Shown here: positions 36,274-45,365 of the stretch, in pieces
Numbering within the stretch: the stretch's first letter is position 1
Layout: each line of letters starts with the position of its first letter
From: Billgrantia desiderata
GTDB taxonomy: Bacteria > Pseudomonadota > Gammaproteobacteria > Pseudomonadales > Halomonadaceae
Reading direction: 5' to 3'
NCBI GenBank assembly: GCA_011742915.1
Contig: JAAQTN010000003.1
Coordinates: 1-64,000 of the forward strand
DNA length: 64,000 nucleotides
Made by a program: the position numbers and the translations under genes
The notes under the pieces: generated by a model
Databases searched by the model: none
Told to the model about the DNA's origin: nothing
The model's input: the letters and a program-made list of their open reading frames with translations, nothing else

Positions 36274-37587
36274 TTAGTCCGCCTGGGGGGGTGGCGAGCA
36301 AGGCCTACGCGAACGCGAGCGCGTGCCGTCCCACAGCATCACCAGCATGCACACCGCCAGCGCGGCGTAGAGGAACATGAAGCCGGCGGTACGCACACCG
36401 ATCCACTCGTTGCCGAGCACGAACATCAGCGGCAGCACCGCGGCGAAAAGCCCGCCCAGGGCCAGCGCCAGCCCGCCCGAGCGCACCATGTCGTCGCCGT
36501 ACTCGCGGTGAAGCAGGCACATCAGGCTACCCTTGCCGATACCCATGGCCAGCCCCATGACGGCCAGCAGCGCGGTGAAGCCGTAAAGCGGCATCGAGAA
36601 GTGCAGGGTGAGGTCGCCATGCACGCCGTGGATCTGCATGGTGAAGTCGGGATAGGAGAGCAGGAACAGGCACACCATGACGCAGGCGCTGACCCACCAG
36701 CGCAGGTCGCGGAAGTCGCGCCGATCGGCCAGCGCGCCGCCGGCGATCTGCCCCACCCCGCCCGGCAGCGTGAAGGTCAGCGCCCACAGCGCGGCCAGCT
36801 TGAGCGAAAGCTGATACTGCGCCGCCAGATACCCCGGCAGCCACAGCGCCAGCGCCACGAAGGCGCCGTAGAAGAAGCTGTAGTAGAGCGCCAGGCGGCA
36901 CACCGCCGGCGGCGGCAGCCAGCGCCGGCGCACCCGAACGTGCTCGGGCGGGGGCGCGAACTCATCGAGTGCTTCGGCCGACAGGGAGTCCTTTCTCGGC
37001 GCATCCTCGGCGAAGACCCACAGCAACAGCGCCACCAGCAGCACCGGCAGCAGGTAGAGCTTGGGCGCCATGGGCCAGCCGTAGGCCTGGCTGATCAAGG
37101 GCAACAGAAAATAGGTCAGTCCCGCCCCCAGCATGCCGGCACCGTAGAGCCCCAGGGCCAGGCCGGCATGACGACGCGGGCACAGCGCCGCCACGTAGAC
37201 CAGCCCGGCAGCCAGTGAGCCGGCCCCCAGCCCCAGCCCGGCACCGGCCAGCAGAAACTCCAGGTAAGCGTCGGAATAGGCAATCGCCCACAGAAAGGGA
37301 CAGATCAGCAGCAGACAGCCGATCATCACCCGCCGGCCGCCCACACGACGCGCCAGCGCCGCCATGGGCAGCGCCGCCAGCGCACCGGTGAACATCGGCA
37401 TGGCCAGCAGCAAGGCAAACTGCACTTCGCCGAAGTGCAGCACGTGCTTCAGCTCGACGCCCAGCACGGCGAAGATGGTCCAACTGGCGAACACCAGCGC
37501 AAAGGCCAGCGGCGACAACAGCACGACCACCAGCGAACGGTAGTCGACCTGCGCGCCCAGCGGGAGGGCTTTTACGGCAGGCTGCAT
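36274..37587 (-). CDS. Divergent NarK-like MFS transporter
   Basis: A 437-residue, 12-TM major facilitator of the nitrate/nitrite porter group by context and overall pattern (LPMAALARRVGGRRVMI after TM2, LPGGVGQIAGGALADRRD after TM8). It lies upstream of narG on the same strand and divergent from narX. The classical nitrate signature with a conserved Asn (GxGNFG) seen in the two NarK proteins downstream is replaced by YGAGMLGAG, and the second signature by SGGLALALGG. Substrate may be nitrite, or something else. Function as a nitrate porter is inferred from position. Confidence 0.75.
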   Translation of the reverse strand: MQPAVKALPLGAQVDYRSLVVVLLSPLAFALVFASWTIFAVLGVELKHVLHFGEVQFALLLAMPMFTGALAALPMAALARRVGGRRVMIGCLLLICPFLWAIAYSDAYLEFLLAGAGLGLGAGSLAAGLVYVAALCPRRHAGLALGLYGAGMLGAGLTYFLLPLISQAYGWPMAPKLYLLPVLLVALLLWVFAEDAPRKDSLSAEALDEFAPPPEHVRVRRRWLPPPAVCRLALYYSFFYGAFVALALWLPGYLAAQYQLSLKLAALWALTFTLPGGVGQIAGGALADRRDFRDLRWWVSACVMVCLFLLSYPDFTMQIHGVHGDLTLHFSMPLYGFTALLAVMGLAMGIGKGSLMCLLHREYGDDMVRSGGLALALGGLFAAVLPLMFVLGNEWIGVRTAGFMFLYAALAVCMLVMLWDGTRSRSRRPCSPPPQAD

Positions 37588-37785
37588 GAACGGTTTGTCT
37601 CATGGTGTGGTCGAAGAGATTCTCGTTTGCGCCCCCCGCCAGGTCAAAAGGGCAAGCGAGGTACCTCTTTGGTGGCAGAACACCGCATCGACCGGTAGGA
37701 TGCGCCGCCAGCCCTTGGGGTTTAATGTCGCTGAGGGGTTATAGTGTCGACATGCCCCGCGCCTTTCTGGAGACGCCCGCCGTCA
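37588..37785. promoter_or_regulatory. Divergent narK-like / narX control region
   Basis: A 198-base region between divergent starts. It contains one NarL-type heptamer, TACCTCT (37662-37668), inside the palindrome GAGGTACCTC. No second heptamer in 7-2-7 spacing and no clear FNR box are visible. Autocontrol by NarXL is possible. Confidence 0.4.
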
Positions 37786-39678
37786 ATGAAACTGCTGCAA
37801 CGTTCCCTCGTGGCCCGTATCGTCGCTTCGCTGCTGGCGATCAGCGCCATGGCCCTTATCAGCATCGTGGTAACCATGGCCGTGGCCGGTGGCAGCCGGG
37901 GCGATGCCGCGGCGATCAACGTCGCCGGCTCGCTGCGCATGAACACCTACCAGATCGTGGCCGCCCTGCAGCGCTACGAACGCATACCCTCGCTGGAGCA
38001 TCAGGCCGAGGTGCACGTGCTCAAGCGGCGCTTCGAAGAGCGCCTGGCCAGCGACGAGCTGACCGGGGCGATTCCGGTTTCCGAAGCCCACGAGCTGCGT
38101 CGCCAGTACCGCCTGATCCTCGGCCGCTGGCACAACGAACTCGCCCCCCAGGTGAGCGAGGCGGTGGCCAGCCAATACGTGCGCATCGATCCGCTCAACC
38201 GCACCCTGGATGGCCTGGTGGGCGACATCGACACCATGGTCAAGCAGCTCGAGCAAAATACGGAAGCCAAGATCCGCCTGCTCAGTGCGCTGCAGATCCT
38301 GTTCCTGGGCCTGACGGCGGTGGTGGTAGCCATCGCGCTCTACGACATCCGCCACAACCTGGTGTCGCCGCTGCGCCAGCTGATGGTGCTGGCCCGCGAA
38401 GCCGCGCGCCGCAATTTCTCGCTGCGTACCCAGCTCAAGGGCAGCGACGAGCTGGCCATGCTCGGCAAGACCTTCGACACCATGTCCGAGGAGCTGGGCA
38501 CCAGCTATGCCGAGCTCGAAGCAAGAATCAAGCGCAAGACCCGTGAGCTCGAGCGCAGCAGCCAGGTCATGCAGGTACTCCACGACGGCAGCCGCTCGCT
38601 CTACGGCGGCGGCAACGACCTGTGCACCAGCGCCGCGCCCATGCTGCGCCGGGTGGCGGAACTGCTCGACATCGGCCCTATCCGACTGTCGCTCAACGAC
38701 CCCCACGACGATCGCCAGATTCCAGTGCTCGCCACTCACGCCGCGCGACGTCCGGACTTTTGCCGCGACCATGACTGCCACGCCTGCCTGATCTCCCCGC
38801 GCCCTCTGCGTCTATCCGATACCGAAGAGGGCGACTGCGTGCTGCTGCCAGTGAGCGTGGGCGACGAGATGCTCGGCACCCTGGAAGTCTGGCACCCCAA
38901 GGACGAGCGCCTCTCCGACGGCGTGCGGCGACTGCTCAACGCCCTGGCCGACCAGCTGGCCACGGCGGTGTACCTGCAGCGACGCATCGAAGAGGAGCAG
39001 CAGGTCTCGCTGATGAGCGAGCGCACCATCATCGCCCGCGAACTGCACGACTCCCTGGCCCAGTCGCTCTCCTACCTCAAGATGCAGGTGGCGCGGCTGG
39101 AGCGCATGCAGGCCAAGGATGCCCCCAAGGAGATGCAGGCAGCGGTGTTCGACGAGCTGCGCACCGGACTCAACAGTGCCTACCGCCAGCTGCGCGAGCT
39201 GCTCACCACCTTCCGCCTCAAGCTGGAGGGGCCCGGCCTGCAGTCGGCGCTGCAGCAGACCACTGCCGAGTTCTCCGAGCGCATGGGCGCCCCGGTAGAG
39301 CTGCACTTCGACGTGCCGCCGCATTTGCTCAACCCCAATGAAGAGATTCACGTGCTGCAGATCGCCCGCGAGGCGCTGAGCAACACGCACAAGCATGCCC
39401 AGGCGCACTGGGCCGCCGTCACGGTGAAATTCCACCATGCGCGTATCGTGCTGCGCATCGAGGATGACGGCGTGGGCCTCGAGAACGACGACTCGCCGCC
39501 CATGCACTATGGTCTGGTCATCATGCGTGACCGCGCCCACACCCTGAGCGGAGAGCTCAAGCTCTCCAATCGGGCCGAGGGCGGCACCTGTGTGGAAGTG
39601 GTCTTCACGCCCCAGACGGCGCGCCTGATCACCCGCCAGCCGGCCATCGAACCCACCCTTCACGACCAAGGAAACTGA
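37786..39678 (+). CDS. narX: Nitrate/nitrite sensor histidine kinase NarX
   Basis: Membrane kinase that senses periplasmic nitrate and phosphorylates NarL. Start [10 protein letters not shown] at 37786 (630 residues). Layout: TM1 (about 10-33), periplasmic nitrate-binding P-box [18 protein letters not shown] (about 44-61), TM2 (about 165-185), HAMP, a GAF-like centre with a cysteine cluster (CRDHDCHAC), the HisKA_3 motif [16 protein letters not shown] (about 418-433), and an HATPase domain with DDGVGL. It is followed by narL after 5 bases. Confidence 0.93.
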   Translation: MKLLQRSLVARIVASLLAISAMALISIVVTMAVAGGSRGDAAAINVAGSLRMNTYQIVAALQRYERIPSLEHQAEVHVLKRRFEERLASDELTGAIPVSEAHELRRQYRLILGRWHNELAPQVSEAVASQYVRIDPLNRTLDGLVGDIDTMVKQLEQNTEAKIRLLSALQILFLGLTAVVVAIALYDIRHNLVSPLRQLMVLAREAARRNFSLRTQLKGSDELAMLGKTFDTMSEELGTSYAELEARIKRKTRELERSSQVMQVLHDGSRSLYGGGNDLCTSAAPMLRRVAELLDIGPIRLSLNDPHDDRQIPVLATHAARRPDFCRDHDCHACLISPRPLRLSDTEEGDCVLLPVSVGDEMLGTLEVWHPKDERLSDGVRRLLNALADQLATAVYLQRRIEEEQQVSLMSERTIIARELHDSLAQSLSYLKMQVARLERMQAKDAPKEMQAAVFDELRTGLNSAYRQLRELLTTFRLKLEGPGLQSALQQTTAEFSERMGAPVELHFDVPPHLLNPNEEIHVLQIAREALSNTHKHAQAHWAAVTVKFHHARIVLRIEDDGVGLENDDSPPMHYGLVIMRDRAHTLSGELKLSNRAEGGTCVEVVFTPQTARLITRQPAIEPTLHDQGN

Positions 39679-39683
39679 GACCC

Positions 39684-40349
39684 ATGGGCCAGTCAGTCAA
39701 CGAGACCCCCGCCAGTATCCTGATCATCGACGACCACCCTCTGCTGCGCCGTGGCGTGGCTCAGCTGCTGGAGCTGGAGGACGACCTCGAACTGGTCGGC
39801 GACACCGGCGAACCACAGCAGGGCGTGGGCCTGGCCGCCGAGCTCGACCCCGACATGATCCTGCTCGACCTCAACATGCCGGGCATGGACGGTATCCAGA
39901 CGCTCAAGGCGCTGCGCGACTCGGGCTATGCCGGGCGCATCGTGATGTTTACCGTCTCCGATCACGAGGATGACCTGGTGGCGGCCCTGCGCGGCGGCGC
40001 CGACGGCTACCTGCTGAAGGACATGGAGCCCGAGGAGATGGTGCGCCAGCTGCGCCAGGCGGCGCTGGGACGCATGGTGGTGAGCGAGAGCCTCACCGCC
40101 CTGCTGGCCGAGGCGCTGCGCAACCAGCGGTCGGCGCCGGCCACCCCCGACATCCACAGCCTGACCCAGCGCGAGCGCGAGATCCTGCGTGAGCTGGCCG
40201 GCGGTCTCTCCAACAAACTCATTGCGCGCAAGCTCGACATCTCCGAGGGCACGGTGAAGGTGCACGTGAAACACCTGCTGAAGAAGCTCAATCTGCGCTC
40301 GCGAGTGGAAGCGGCGGTTTGGGCCGTGCAAGAAGGCATCGATAGATAG
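39684..40349 (+). CDS. narL: Nitrate response regulator NarL
   Basis: 221-residue response regulator. The receiver domain has the acidic pair IIDDH near 14-18, phospho-acceptor Asp62 in [11 protein letters not shown], and the Lys in GYLLKDMEP. The LuxR-type HTH (about 150-215) reads [19 protein letters not shown] and [16 protein letters not shown]. It should bind the TACYYMT heptamers, such as the 7-2-7 palindrome 131 bases beyond its stop, upstream of narK. Confidence 0.94.
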   Translation: MGQSVNETPASILIIDDHPLLRRGVAQLLELEDDLELVGDTGEPQQGVGLAAELDPDMILLDLNMPGMDGIQTLKALRDSGYAGRIVMFTVSDHEDDLVAALRGGADGYLLKDMEPEEMVRQLRQAALGRMVVSESLTALLAEALRNQRSAPATPDIHSLTQREREILRELAGGLSNKLIARKLDISEGTVKVHVKHLLKKLNLRSRVEAAVWAVQEGIDR

Positions 40350-40398
40350 AAAGCCGGGGGGATACCCCGGTTCTGTGTGGATACCTCCAAAGACTTCC

Positions 40399-40424
40399 AG
40401 GCGCCGACAAGGCGCCTTTTTCTT
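40399..40424 (+). terminator. Intrinsic terminator after narXL
   Basis: A perfect 7-bp stem, AGGCGCC / GGCGCCT, with loop GACAA is followed by TTTTCTT. It separates narXL from the regulated narK operon. Confidence 0.8.
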
Positions 40425-40470
40425 GCCTCGGTGCTTTTTCCTTCGTCACAAAAACAATGACTTAGCCAAA

Positions 40471-40495
40471 TACCCCTGCTACCTCTCAAGAGGTA
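40471..40495. promoter_or_regulatory. NarL sites: 7-2-7 palindrome plus one heptamer
   Basis: TACCTCT-CA-AGAGGTA at 40480-40495 is a perfect inverted pair of TACYYMT heptamers with 2-base spacing, the high-affinity NarL/NarP arrangement. A third heptamer, TACCCCT, lies at 40471-40477. They are 141-165 bases upstream of the narK start and upstream of an FNR-like box, as expected for nitrate plus anaerobic control. Confidence 0.8.
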
Positions 40496-40573
40496 TTTCC
40501 CTGATTTTGCGGCATTTTCGGCCGGTTTCGCCGTTCTTTTCCCGGGCGTATCTTTGCCTCAACCGAACCTGAA

Positions 40574-40587
40574 TTGATCCCGGTCAG
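40574..40587. promoter_or_regulatory. FNR-like box upstream of narK
   Basis: TTGATCCCGGTCAG matches TTGAYNNNNRTCAA at 9 of 10 fixed positions. It is centred 55 bases before the narK ATG. If it sits at -41.5, transcription would start near 40622, leaving a very short leader that still includes the AGGGGA ribosome site. Confidence 0.6.
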
Positions 40588-40635
40588 GACGGATGTCGCA
40601 AGGCGGGATCAGTGGAAACTCAAGGGGAAAACGTC

Positions 40636-42267
40636 ATGGCTAAATCGAGCGCCGATATCGGCAAGCTCGGCGCCGGCAGACCGAAGAATGCCGACATCGA
40701 GCACTGGGATATCGAAAACGAACAGTTCTGGGAGCAGGAGGGCAAGCGAGTCGCCTCCCGTAACCTGTGGATCTCCATCCCCAGCCTGCTGATGGGCTTC
40801 GCGGTATGGATGATGTGGGGAATGATCACCACCCAGATGCAGAATCTGGGCTTCCCCTTCGCCGTCGATCAGCTCTTCATGCTGACCGCCATTGCCGGCC
40901 TCTCCGGGGCCACCCTGCGCATTCCCGCCTCGTTCATGATCCGCATCGCCGGCGGGCGCAATGCCGTATTCTTCACCACCGCCCTGCTGATGATCCCCGC
41001 CTTCGGCACCGGCGCCGCGCTGATGAACCCCGACACACCGTTCTGGGTGTTCCAGGTCCTGGCGCTGCTCTCGGGCATCGGCGGCGGTAACTTCGCCGCC
41101 TCGATGAGCAACATCTCGACCTTCTTCCCCAAGAAGAAGCAGGGCTACGCCCTGGGCATGAACGCCGGCCTGGGCAACTTCGGCGTCACCATCATGCAGA
41201 TCCTGATCCCGCTGGTGATGACCGTGGGCATCTTCGGCGCCATTGCCGGCGGCTCCATGGAGCTGCAGAGCGCCAGCGGCACGCTGATCGGCCGCATCGA
41301 GGCGGGCACGCCGACCTGGATCCAGAACGCCGGCTTCATCTGGCTGGTGTTCCTGGTGCCGCTGGCCTTCCTCGGCTGGTTCGGCATGAACAACCTGCGT
41401 CCCATCACGCCCAACCCGGGCACGCCGATGCAGGCCTTCGGCAAGATCCTCGGCCTCTACGGCGTGGGCGTCATCGCCACCGTGGTGGGTATCGTCACCC
41501 TGCAGTGGTTGGGCATGTGGGTCGCCCTGCCGGTCACCATTCTGCTGACCCTGGGGCTGATGCGCCTGATCCCCGGTGAGATCAAGCCCAACATCCAGAA
41601 GCAGTTCGCCATCTTCTCGAACAAGCACACCTGGTCGATGACGGTGCTCTACATCCTGACCTTCGGCTCGTTCATCGGCTTCTCCGCCGCGCTGCCGCTC
41701 TCGATCAACGTCATCTTCGGCAACATGATGGAAGTGGCCGCCGACGGCAGCGTGAGCCGCGTGGTCAACCCCAACGGCCCCAGCGCCCTGACCTGGGCCT
41801 GGATCGGGCCCTTCGTCGGCGCCCTGATCCGCCCCTTCGGCGGCTGGGTCTCCGACAAGGTGGGCGGCTCCATCGTCACCCAGGTGATCTCGGTGGTCAT
41901 GGTGGTGGCCTCGGCGGTGACCGGCTACGTGATGATGCTGGCCTACAACTCCACCGACCCCAACAGCTACTTCGCCCTGTTCATGCTGCTGTTCGTGATC
42001 CTGTTCGCCGCCAGCGGCATCGGCAACGGCTCCACCTTCCGCAGCATCGGCGTGATCTTCAACGCCCAGCAGAAAGGTCCGGTACTGGGCTGGACCTCCG
42101 CCGTGGCCGCCTACGGCGCCTTCATCGCCCCGGTGGTGATGGGCGGTCAGATCCGTGCCGGCACCCCCGAGCTCGCCATGTACGGCTTCGCGATCTTCTA
42201 CGCGGTGTGCCTGCTGATCAACTGGTGGTTCTACCTGCGCCCCGGCGCCGAGATCAAGAATCCCTGA
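40636..42267 (+). CDS. narK: Nitrate/nitrite porter NarK (first copy)
   Basis: MFS nitrate/nitrite porter, 543 residues from MAKSSADIG; AGGGGA lies upstream of this ATG and an in-frame GTG at 40612 lacks a site. The nitrate signature is complete: GIGGGNFAASMSNIS and GMNAGLGNFGV in TM5. An extra hydrophobic region (about 200-280) makes it longer than the second copy. Paired narK genes often divide nitrate-proton symport and nitrate-nitrite antiport; which does what cannot be decided from sequence alone. Confidence 0.9.
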   Translation: MAKSSADIGKLGAGRPKNADIEHWDIENEQFWEQEGKRVASRNLWISIPSLLMGFAVWMMWGMITTQMQNLGFPFAVDQLFMLTAIAGLSGATLRIPASFMIRIAGGRNAVFFTTALLMIPAFGTGAALMNPDTPFWVFQVLALLSGIGGGNFAASMSNISTFFPKKKQGYALGMNAGLGNFGVTIMQILIPLVMTVGIFGAIAGGSMELQSASGTLIGRIEAGTPTWIQNAGFIWLVFLVPLAFLGWFGMNNLRPITPNPGTPMQAFGKILGLYGVGVIATVVGIVTLQWLGMWVALPVTILLTLGLMRLIPGEIKPNIQKQFAIFSNKHTWSMTVLYILTFGSFIGFSAALPLSINVIFGNMMEVAADGSVSRVVNPNGPSALTWAWIGPFVGALIRPFGGWVSDKVGGSIVTQVISVVMVVASAVTGYVMMLAYNSTDPNSYFALFMLLFVILFAASGIGNGSTFRSIGVIFNAQQKGPVLGWTSAVAAYGAFIAPVVMGGQIRAGTPELAMYGFAIFYAVCLLINWWFYLRPGAEIKNP

Positions 42268-42335
42268 AATGCCGTCCGTGCTCCGGCTGCACGCCGGAGC
42301 ACACCCCTTACCCTTGCCTTCTTCGGAGGGATGTC

Positions 42336-42794
42336 ATGAAAGTCATGATCGCTTATGACGGCTCACGCAACGCCAAGCTGGCCCTGGCGCAAACCGTCAG
42401 CCTGTTTCGCTGCAACGCCCCCACGCTGATCCTGGTCGGCGTGGCGGAAAATCCCGGCGACTCCACCGATGCCAACGAGGAACTGTTCCAGCAGGAGTAC
42501 GAGGAGCTCAAGGCCGCGCTCAAGGAGGGCGCCGACTTCGCCCATCAGGAAGGCTTCGAGGTCGACTGGGTGCTGGCCGAGGGCGACGCCCGCAAGATGC
42601 TGCTGCAAGCCACCAAGAAGCACACTCCCGACATGCTGGTCATCGCCCGCCACAGCAGCAAACCCGACGGCGGCATCATCGCCCAGTCGCTGAGCTACTT
42701 CGTCGACGAACTCGACTACATGACCTTCGGCAAGGTCAGCTCGTTTCTCGCCCGGCGCGTCGAATGTCCGCTCCTGATCCTGCCCAGCCCGTGA
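42336..42794 (+). CDS. UspA-type universal stress protein
   Basis: A 152-residue single-domain universal stress protein from MKVMIAYDGSRNAKLAL; GGAGGG precedes the ATG. The usual C-terminal ATP-binding GxxGx9G(S/T) loop is not clearly present: the equivalent region reads ARHSSKPDGGIIAQSL then FGKVSSFLARRVECPLLIL. It lies between the two narK genes, so it is expressed with nitrate respiration. Related Usp genes in anaerobic operons aid survival or metabolic adjustment; the exact role is unknown. Confidence 0.82.
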   Translation: MKVMIAYDGSRNAKLALAQTVSLFRCNAPTLILVGVAENPGDSTDANEELFQQEYEELKAALKEGADFAHQEGFEVDWVLAEGDARKMLLQATKKHTPDMLVIARHSSKPDGGIIAQSLSYFVDELDYMTFGKVSSFLARRVECPLLILPSP

Positions 42795-42848
42795 CGGCGA
42801 TCCCGTCATACGTGGCCAATTTCGCTTTCACTTCAGGATGATACGACC

Positions 42849-44354
42849 ATGAAAGTGTCTTCCATCTTCAAATTCCGCAGTCCGGAGATCAGGGCCCTAC
42901 ACCTGACCTGGATCGCGTTCTTCATCACCTTCTACGTCTGGTTCAACATGGCGCCCTTGGCATCGAGCATGCTCAAGAGCGTCGACTGGCTGACCCGCGA
43001 CGACATCCGCCTGTTCGCCATCGTCAACGTGGCGCTGACCATCCCGGCACGTATCATCGTCGGCATGGCGCTGGACCGCTTCGGCCCGCGCCGGGTGTTC
43101 TCGGTGCTGATGGTCTCCATGGCCGTTCCGGCACTCGTGTTCGCCTTCGGCAACACCATGTCGCAGTTGCTGATCTCGCGCCTGGTGCTCAGCTCCATCG
43201 GCGCCAGCTTCGTGGTCGGTATCCACATGACCGCGCTGTGGTTCAAGCCCAAGGACATCGGCTTCGCCGAAGGCTTCTATGCCGGCTGGGGCAACTTCGG
43301 CTCCGCCGTGGCCGCCATGACCCTGCCCACCATCGCCCTGACCATGTTCGGCGGTGCCGACGGCTGGCGCTACGCCATCGGCATGAGCGCCATCGTGATG
43401 GCCGCCTACGGGGTGTTCTACTGGTTCGCCATCACCGACGGCCCCGACGCCCGCGCCCACCGCAAGCCGCGCAAGGCGCTGGCCATGGAAGTGAGTTCCT
43501 GGCGCGACATGATCCTGCTGATCCTGTGGACCATCCCGCTGGTGGGCTGTCTGGCCATCCTGGTGTGGCGCATCGAGGGCATGGGCTACCTCTCCTCCAC
43601 CGGCGCACTGATCTGCTACGCGGTGATCGCCGCCGTGGTGATCTACCAGATCGTGCAGATCCTGCGGGTCAACATTCCGATCCTCAAGAAGGGCGTACCG
43701 GAGGACGACAAGTACTCCTTCGGCAGCGTGGCCGCGCTCAACAGCACCTACTTCGCCAACTTCGGCGCCGAGCTGGCGGTGGTTTCCATGCTGCCGATGT
43801 TCTTCGAGGAGACCTGGGGGCTGACCGCCGCCGCGGCGGGCATGATCGCCGCCTCGTTCGCCTTCGTGAACCTGGTGGCGCGCCCCATGGGCGGCCTGGT
43901 GTCCGACCGCATGGGCAACCGCCGCTTCGTCATGCTCAGCTACATGTTCGGCATCGGTATCGGCTTCGTGCTGATGGCCCTGCTCAACTCCAACTGGCCG
44001 CTGATCATCGCCATCGCCATCACCATCTTCACCTCCTTCTTCGTGCAGGGGGCAGAGGGCGCCACCTTCGGCATCATCCCCTCGATCAAGCGCCGCATCA
44101 CCGGCCAGATTTCGGGCATGGCCGGCGCCTACGGCAACGTGGGAGCGGTGGTCTACCTGACCATCTTCACCTTCGTCACCCCCACCCAGTTCTTCTACAT
44201 CATCGCCGGCGGCGCCTTCCTCAGCTGGCTGATCTGTCTGATCTGGCTGAAGGAGCCGGAAGGCGCGTTCGACGAGGAGTACTACGTCTCCTCGGTGGAC
44301 CGCATGATCGAAGAGCAGGAACTAGCCGCGGCACAGGCGCAGGCCAAGTCATGA
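42849..44354 (+). CDS. narK2: Nitrate/nitrite porter NarK (second copy)
   Basis: MFS nitrate/nitrite porter, 501 residues, 12 TM. The two nitrate-signature helices are intact: GFYAGWGNFGSAVAAM (TM5) and GMAGAYGNVGAVVY (TM11). The conserved Arg of TM2 is in the segment NVALTIPARIIVGMALDRFG. It ends the narK-usp-narK2 transcript, just before an intrinsic terminator. Confidence 0.9.
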   Translation: MKVSSIFKFRSPEIRALHLTWIAFFITFYVWFNMAPLASSMLKSVDWLTRDDIRLFAIVNVALTIPARIIVGMALDRFGPRRVFSVLMVSMAVPALVFAFGNTMSQLLISRLVLSSIGASFVVGIHMTALWFKPKDIGFAEGFYAGWGNFGSAVAAMTLPTIALTMFGGADGWRYAIGMSAIVMAAYGVFYWFAITDGPDARAHRKPRKALAMEVSSWRDMILLILWTIPLVGCLAILVWRIEGMGYLSSTGALICYAVIAAVVIYQIVQILRVNIPILKKGVPEDDKYSFGSVAALNSTYFANFGAELAVVSMLPMFFEETWGLTAAAAGMIAASFAFVNLVARPMGGLVSDRMGNRRFVMLSYMFGIGIGFVLMALLNSNWPLIIAIAITIFTSFFVQGAEGATFGIIPSIKRRITGQISGMAGAYGNVGAVVYLTIFTFVTPTQFFYIIAGGAFLSWLICLIWLKEPEGAFDEEYYVSSVDRMIEEQELAAAQAQAKS

Positions 44355-44386
44355 CGGTAGGCTGATCGAGCTCTGTAAGGCTCACC

Positions 44387-44415
44387 AAGGCGGCGACTTC
44401 GGTCGCCGCTTTTTT
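44387..44415 (+). terminator. Intrinsic terminator after narK2
   Basis: GCGGCGAC-TTCG-GTCGCCGC is a perfect 8-bp stem with a stable UUCG tetraloop, followed by TTTTTT. It ends the narK-usp-narK2 transcript ahead of the opposing hicB gene. Confidence 0.9.
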
Positions 44416-44443
44416 GTCGGTGGGGTGTTGTCAGGGCTAGGCT

Positions 44444-44857
44444 TTATTGGGCGTGACGCTCGAGTTCATGCAGCGCAGCCCGGGCCAGGAAACCGGAACG
44501 GCTCTTGTAATCGCTGTGCTTCGCCACGGTGCTGTCGATGCGCTTGATCAGCAGATCGGGCAGGGTAACGTTGATCTTGTGACTCTTGCCCAGATAGGGA
44601 GTCATGTCGATCTCGACCGCGGCCCAGATCCACCCGGCGAAGTCGGGATTCTCCAGATGCTGCTGGATGGCGGTAGCGGTGGGAATGGGGTCGCCGTGCT
44701 CCGACAGGCTTTCGAGATGTCCTTCTATGGCCTCCCGCGCATTGGCGATTGCCTCGTCGAAGGTATCGCCAGCGGAGAAGCAGCCCGGCAGATCGGGCAC
44801 GACTACGCCATAAGCGTGCTGCTCGTCGCCAACCTCGATCGCAATGGGATAGTGCAT
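44444..44857 (-). CDS. hicB: HicB-family antitoxin
   Basis: Antitoxin of a type II toxin-antitoxin pair. 137 residues: an N-terminal RNase-H-like HicB domain (about 1-60, YGVVVPDLPGCFSAGDTFDEA) and a C-terminal ribbon-helix-helix region (about 93-135, HKINVTLPDLLIKRIDSTVA) that should bind the operator upstream of hicA. It lies 37 bases after hicA in the usual toxin-first order. Confidence 0.88.
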   Translation of the reverse strand: MHYPIAIEVGDEQHAYGVVVPDLPGCFSAGDTFDEAIANAREAIEGHLESLSEHGDPIPTATAIQQHLENPDFAGWIWAAVEIDMTPYLGKSHKINVTLPDLLIKRIDSTVAKHSDYKSRSGFLARAALHELERHAQ

Positions 44858-44894
44858 GGTGTCGCTCCTGTGTGGTGGCCAGGCGCTACCGGAC

Positions 44895-45077
44895 TCACTT
44901 GAGACCGGCTTGTTTTCTGATTCCTTGTATCAAGCCCTTCTTCAGGTCTTTCTTGGGGTGAGGCACGGTGATGGTCCCGGGCTTGTGTGGATGGCGAAAG
45001 TGGTGGTGGCTTCCCTTGATCCGGTCCAATGTCCAGCCATCGGCTTCCAGCTCCTTTATCAGATCTGCGCTCTTCAC
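44895..45077 (-). CDS. hicA: HicA-family mRNA interferase toxin
   Basis: 60-residue toxin with a dsRBD-like fold that cuts mRNA independently of ribosomes. The catalytic His is in RIKGSHHHFRHP (about 20-31), followed by TITVPHPKKDLKKGLIQ, the family C-terminus. The start is GTG with AAGGAG 6 bases upstream. A sigma-70-like promoter (TTGCGG, 17 bases, TACTAT) lies just before it and overlaps an inverted repeat. Confidence 0.87.
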   Translation of the reverse strand: MKSADLIKELEADGWTLDRIKGSHHHFRHPHKPGTITVPHPKKDLKKGLIQGIRKQAGLK

Positions 45078-45100
45078 ACCCGGCTCCTTGCCGTGTTTTT

Positions 45101-45135
45101 GGGGTTATAGTAACCCCGAAAAGGCAACTCCGCAA
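45101..45135 (-). promoter_or_regulatory. hicAB promoter and operator
   Basis: On the minus strand, TTGCGG (45130-45135) and TACTAT (45107-45112) are 17 bases apart, a good sigma-70 promoter. GGGGTTA-TAG-TAACCCC (45101-45117) is a perfect 7-bp inverted repeat that covers the -10. It suits binding by the ribbon-helix-helix end of HicB for autorepression. Confidence 0.7.
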
Positions 45136-45262
45136 GAGTTAATAACTCCTATAACTCCACTTCAGTTTTCTTTTGCGTCCGGCTTCTGTGAGAAAGCTGA
45201 GCTACGCCCTCTTGCGAGTCGCAACCTTCTTCTCACGGCCTTCATTGTTAGCAAAGGAGGTT

Positions 45263-45276
45263 TTGACCCAAGGCAA
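45263..45276. promoter_or_regulatory. FNR/DNR-type box for the norEF block
   Basis: TTGACCCAAGGCAA matches TTGAYNNNNRTCAA at 9 of 10 fixed positions. It is centred 97 bases upstream of the first gene (45366), about the same distance as the boxes before nirD and nirC. Confidence 0.65.
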
Positions 45277-45365
45277 GGACAGCCAGCACCTTGCGAGGCA
45301 TAGTGTCGATAATAGGCATTCAAAATACTCTTTCAGCTATCGACACACACCCACGGGAGGGAGCG

